Below, one piece after another: positions 16,174 through 18,376 of a DNA stretch of 18,376 nucleotides. Each line of letters starts with the position of its first letter. Position 1 is the stretch's first letter. The stretch is taken from positions 1 to 18,376 of the forward strand of contig CAJWGZ010000016.1 of assembly GCA_913041075.1 (NCBI GenBank). Direction: 5' to 3'. The notes beneath the pieces are model-generated. The model searched no databases and was not told the origin of the DNA. It saw only the letters and a program-made list of their open reading frames with translations. The stretch is from an uncultured Fidelibacterota bacterium (GTDB taxonomy: Bacteria > Fidelibacterota > Marinisomatia > Marinisomatales > TCS55). A program made the translations under genes and the position numbers.

Positions 16174-17529
16174 ATGAAACGATTAGCGACGATATGTACG
16201 CTTATCCTTTTGACAAGTATAAGCCCACTCACTGCACAAAGTGAAGCGGGGGCAATATTTTTACTGATCTCACCTGGTGCGCGCGCTGGTGGAATGGGTG
16301 AAGCACAAGTCGCAGTAGCCAACGATGTTTACGCCAGCTATTGGAATCCTGCTGGTCTAGCATTTCTTGAAGGATCCGAAATGGCTATAATGCATGTAAA
16401 CTGGCTTCCTAATTTAGCCGATGATCTCTATTATGAATTCCTTGCTTTTCGCCGTCATTTTCCATATTTGGGCACATTAGGCGGACATATTATTTACCTT
16501 AATCTGGGTGAGCAGATACGTATGGGGGAGACTCCGGATGATTATCTTGGTAAATTTACCAGTTATATGATGGCAGCAACCATTTCATACAGTGCATTGC
16601 TCTCACAGAATTCATCCTTAGGCATTAACGCGAAAATATCTTATCAGCATTTGGTTGAACTAGGTGCAGGTAATGAACAGGGTAAGGGCACCTCCACTGA
16701 TTTTGGTTTTGATATAGGTTATCTTCGTAAAGAATTCCTTACGCCCCGTCTAAATTTGGGGTTGACTGTTACCAATATAGGCCCCAAAGTTTCTTTTATC
16801 GACCCTGCACAAGCTGATCCACAGCCTACTAATCTAACTTTAGGATTTAACTATGCCATTGTTAATTCCGAGTTTAACAAACTTAACGTTGTATATGATG
16901 TAGATAAATTGCTGGTATCATCCTACCCGGCAATGGACTGGGATGGCGATGGTTATATCGGTGGATTTGATGAAGATGGTCATCAATCGGATAAAAATGC
17001 TGATTTCAATAAGGATGGCCAGCAGGAGACAGAGCATACTGATCCAATTTATTTGGCTATTTTTACCTCTTGGGTTGATGACTGGTTACTAGGCGGAGAT
17101 ATTGATTTGGCTACCCCTGGTAATGATCCTGACCGACAAATAGGCGGATTTCGCTGGAATGATATAAATGGTAATGGTGAGATAGACCCCGATGAGGGAG
17201 AAATGGAACCAACCGACGCTGCTCCTGGTGACGCAGCTTGGGGAAAATATAATGAATTTGGGCAAAAGGAAGTGGGCAGTGGCTCTGCCAGGACAATTCA
17301 AAATGAGCTCGATAAGCTCGTCCACAATATTGGTATGGAATACTGGTATTCTAGTTACTTTGCTTTGCGAATGGGTTATCTTTATGATAAAACTGGGAAG
17401 ATAAGTAATCCAACCTTTGGCGTCGGTCTACGATTTGCGGGCTACGGTTTCGATTTTGGATATACATCAGGCGAACCAGGCCATCCACTAGCAAATACCA
17501 TGCGCTTTTCTCTAAATATCGAATTTTAA
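16174..17529 (+). CDS. PorV/PorQ-family outer-membrane protein with EF-hand-like insert
   Basis: This is an outer-membrane beta-barrel of the PorV/PorQ (UPF0164) family, 451 aa. PorV acts in Bacteroidota type IX secretion as a shuttle for cargo carrying a C-terminal sorting domain. A signal peptide spans about residues 1-22 (ICTLILLTSISPLTAQ). The signature PGARAGGMGEAQVAVANDVYASYWNPAGLAF spans residues 33-63, broken here only by normal variation. The C-terminus ends in strand-like RFSLNIEF with terminal Phe, typical of outer-membrane proteins. Unusually, residues about 250-370 hold a hydrophilic acidic insert with EF-hand-type loops at 255-266 and 330-341 and a weaker one at 277-288. It has the strongest ribosome binding site in the window and its own promoter. 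It may be PorV proper or a paralogue; no other type IX genes are visible. Confidence 0.82.
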   Translation: MKRLATICTLILLTSISPLTAQSEAGAIFLLISPGARAGGMGEAQVAVANDVYASYWNPAGLAFLEGSEMAIMHVNWLPNLADDLYYEFLAFRRHFPYLGTLGGHIIYLNLGEQIRMGETPDDYLGKFTSYMMAATISYSALLSQNSSLGINAKISYQHLVELGAGNEQGKGTSTDFGFDIGYLRKEFLTPRLNLGLTVTNIGPKVSFIDPAQADPQPTNLTLGFNYAIVNSEFNKLNVVYDVDKLLVSSYPAMDWDGDGYIGGFDEDGHQSDKNADFNKDGQQETEHTDPIYLAIFTSWVDDWLLGGDIDLATPGNDPDRQIGGFRWNDINGNGEIDPDEGEMEPTDAAPGDAAWGKYNEFGQKEVGSGSARTIQNELDKLVHNIGMEYWYSSYFALRMGYLYDKTGKISNPTFGVGLRFAGYGFDFGYTSGEPGHPLANTMRFSLNIEF

Positions 17530-17559
17530 ACTACTCCGCGAAAAATAAAAAAATTATAA

Positions 17560-18376
17560 ATGCGTAGGATTGTAATTATCCTGACAATTTCTGCTTCACT
17601 TTATCCCTGTTTTGCAGGAATAAATGGCTCTGTTCGTATTGCTGCGATTAGGGTATCATTTTTGGCAGATGATTCTCCAGGAACAACAGGAAATGGTTCA
17701 TTCCTGCTAAATGCTCCTATTGATACTTGCGGAAGGTACACAATCGATCCTGTACCTCACGATCGATCCTATTTCGAGTCACAGTTAGTAGCTGTAAATA
17801 ATTATTATCGCTCAGTTTCTTATGGGAAATTTGGCTTGGACCTTGATCAGTCTATTGTATTTCCATTTTCTGATGAAAATAGTTATGTATTGCCCGAAAA
17901 GATGGATTATTATCATCCCTATAATCAAACTGACCTGCATGATCAACGAGTAACTGAGTTATTTCGCGATGCTATAGAGACAGCATACAATGATGATGAG
18001 ATTGATTTTTCAAATTATGATCATGTTGTGGTTTTCCATGCTGGTATAGGCCAAGATTTTTCCTTACCATTTCTAGACCCTACCCCAGAGGATATACCTT
18101 CAACATTTATTGATAGTGATATGTTGCAGGAATATGTCGGTGGTGTCCTACAATTTGGTACAACTACAATAAATCAGGGTATCATTTTACCGGAAACACA
18201 AAATCATTTATTTTATCAAGAGTCTGAAAATATTTTCTTCGATGCTGAGGAACCATGTGACTACCAATATGGGCTAACGGGTACATTTGCATTAATGTTG
18301 GGTTTTGCCATTGGATTACCACCCCTATGGGATACGAATTCAGGGCAGAGTGGCATCGGAATTTTTGGTCTTATGG
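17560..18376 (+). CDS. Secreted M6 peptidase-like protein with degenerate zinc site (3' end outside window)
   Basis: This open reading frame runs from the ATG at 17560 off the window edge; 272 codons are visible. A signal peptide covers about residues 1-19 (IVIILTISASLYPCFA). The sequence then follows the M6 (immune inhibitor A-like) peptidase pattern: IAAIRVSF, YRSVSYGKFGLD, YDHVVVFHAGIGQD (His160 in HAG), and GLPPLWDTNSGQSGIGIFGLM, which matches the GLPDLYD and GIGxWxLM region of M6 enzymes. The catalytic HExxH that should precede GLP reads L245-M-L-G-F249: both zinc-binding histidines and the catalytic glutamate are gone. It is thus probably a pseudopeptidase. It lies 30 nt after the PorV-like gene; a C-terminal sorting domain cannot be checked here. 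Confidence 0.75.
   Translation, partial: MRRIVIILTISASLYPCFAGINGSVRIAAIRVSFLADDSPGTTGNGSFLLNAPIDTCGRYTIDPVPHDRSYFESQLVAVNNYYRSVSYGKFGLDLDQSIVFPFSDENSYVLPEKMDYYHPYNQTDLHDQRVTELFRDAIETAYNDDEIDFSNYDHVVVFHAGIGQDFSLPFLDPTPEDIPSTFIDSDMLQEYVGGVLQFGTTTINQGIILPETQNHLFYQESENIFFDAEEPCDYQYGLTGTFALMLGFAIGLPPLWDTNSGQSGIGIFGLM

Overview
All genes in this window lie on the + strand. Base composition is moderately AT-rich. The window reads as chromosome from a Gram-negative bacterium of the FCB (Fibrobacterota-Chlorobiota-Bacteroidota) lineage. My best guess is Candidatus Marinimicrobia/Neomarinimicrobiota or a close relative. The reasons are a PorV/PorQ-family outer-membrane barrel, Bacteroidota-style outer-membrane proteins and lipoproteins, a gene pair (truncated glycogen-synthase-like protein followed by a DUF4270-like lipoprotein) that I know from Bacteroidota, few strong Shine-Dalgarno sequences, and a TAnnTTTG-type -10 element. 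This placement is inference; no rRNA is present.

Region 1 (24-5331) is the rod-shape and elongasome operon mreB-mreC-mreD-mrdA(PBP2)-rodA. The genes overlap or nearly abut, and the catalytic motifs are intact. MreB filaments and MreC/MreD organise the RodA glycosyltransferase and PBP2 transpeptidase that build the lateral wall.

Region 2 (5332-10945) holds envelope genes: a CpoB/YbgF-like coiled-coil plus TPR periplasmic protein, a half-length glycogen-synthase-like protein whose nucleotide-sugar motif has been lost, a DUF4270-like lipoprotein, a predicted outer-membrane beta-barrel and an exported TPR protein. The last three are tightly coupled by overlaps of 14 and 1 nt. Their joint role is unknown.

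Region 3 (10959-15987) starts with glyA (serine hydroxymethyltransferase). A complete TRAP transporter of the TatT type follows: a T-component lipoprotein, a DctP-family solute-binding protein and a fused DctQ-DctM permease. The binding protein lacks the usual carboxylate-binding arginine, so its ligand may not be a classical TRAP acid.

Region 4 (15988-18376) begins with a 186-bp spacer carrying the best promoter in the window and a hairpin just before a strong ribosome binding site. Then come a PorV/PorQ-family barrel with EF-hand-like calcium loops and, cut by the window edge, a secreted M6-peptidase-like protein whose zinc-binding HExxH motif is degenerate. That apparent pseudopeptidase beside a possible type IX secretion component is the most unusual observation here. 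There is no sign of CRISPR, insertion sequences, tRNA, rRNA or prophage, and no gene-free stretch exceeds 300 bases.
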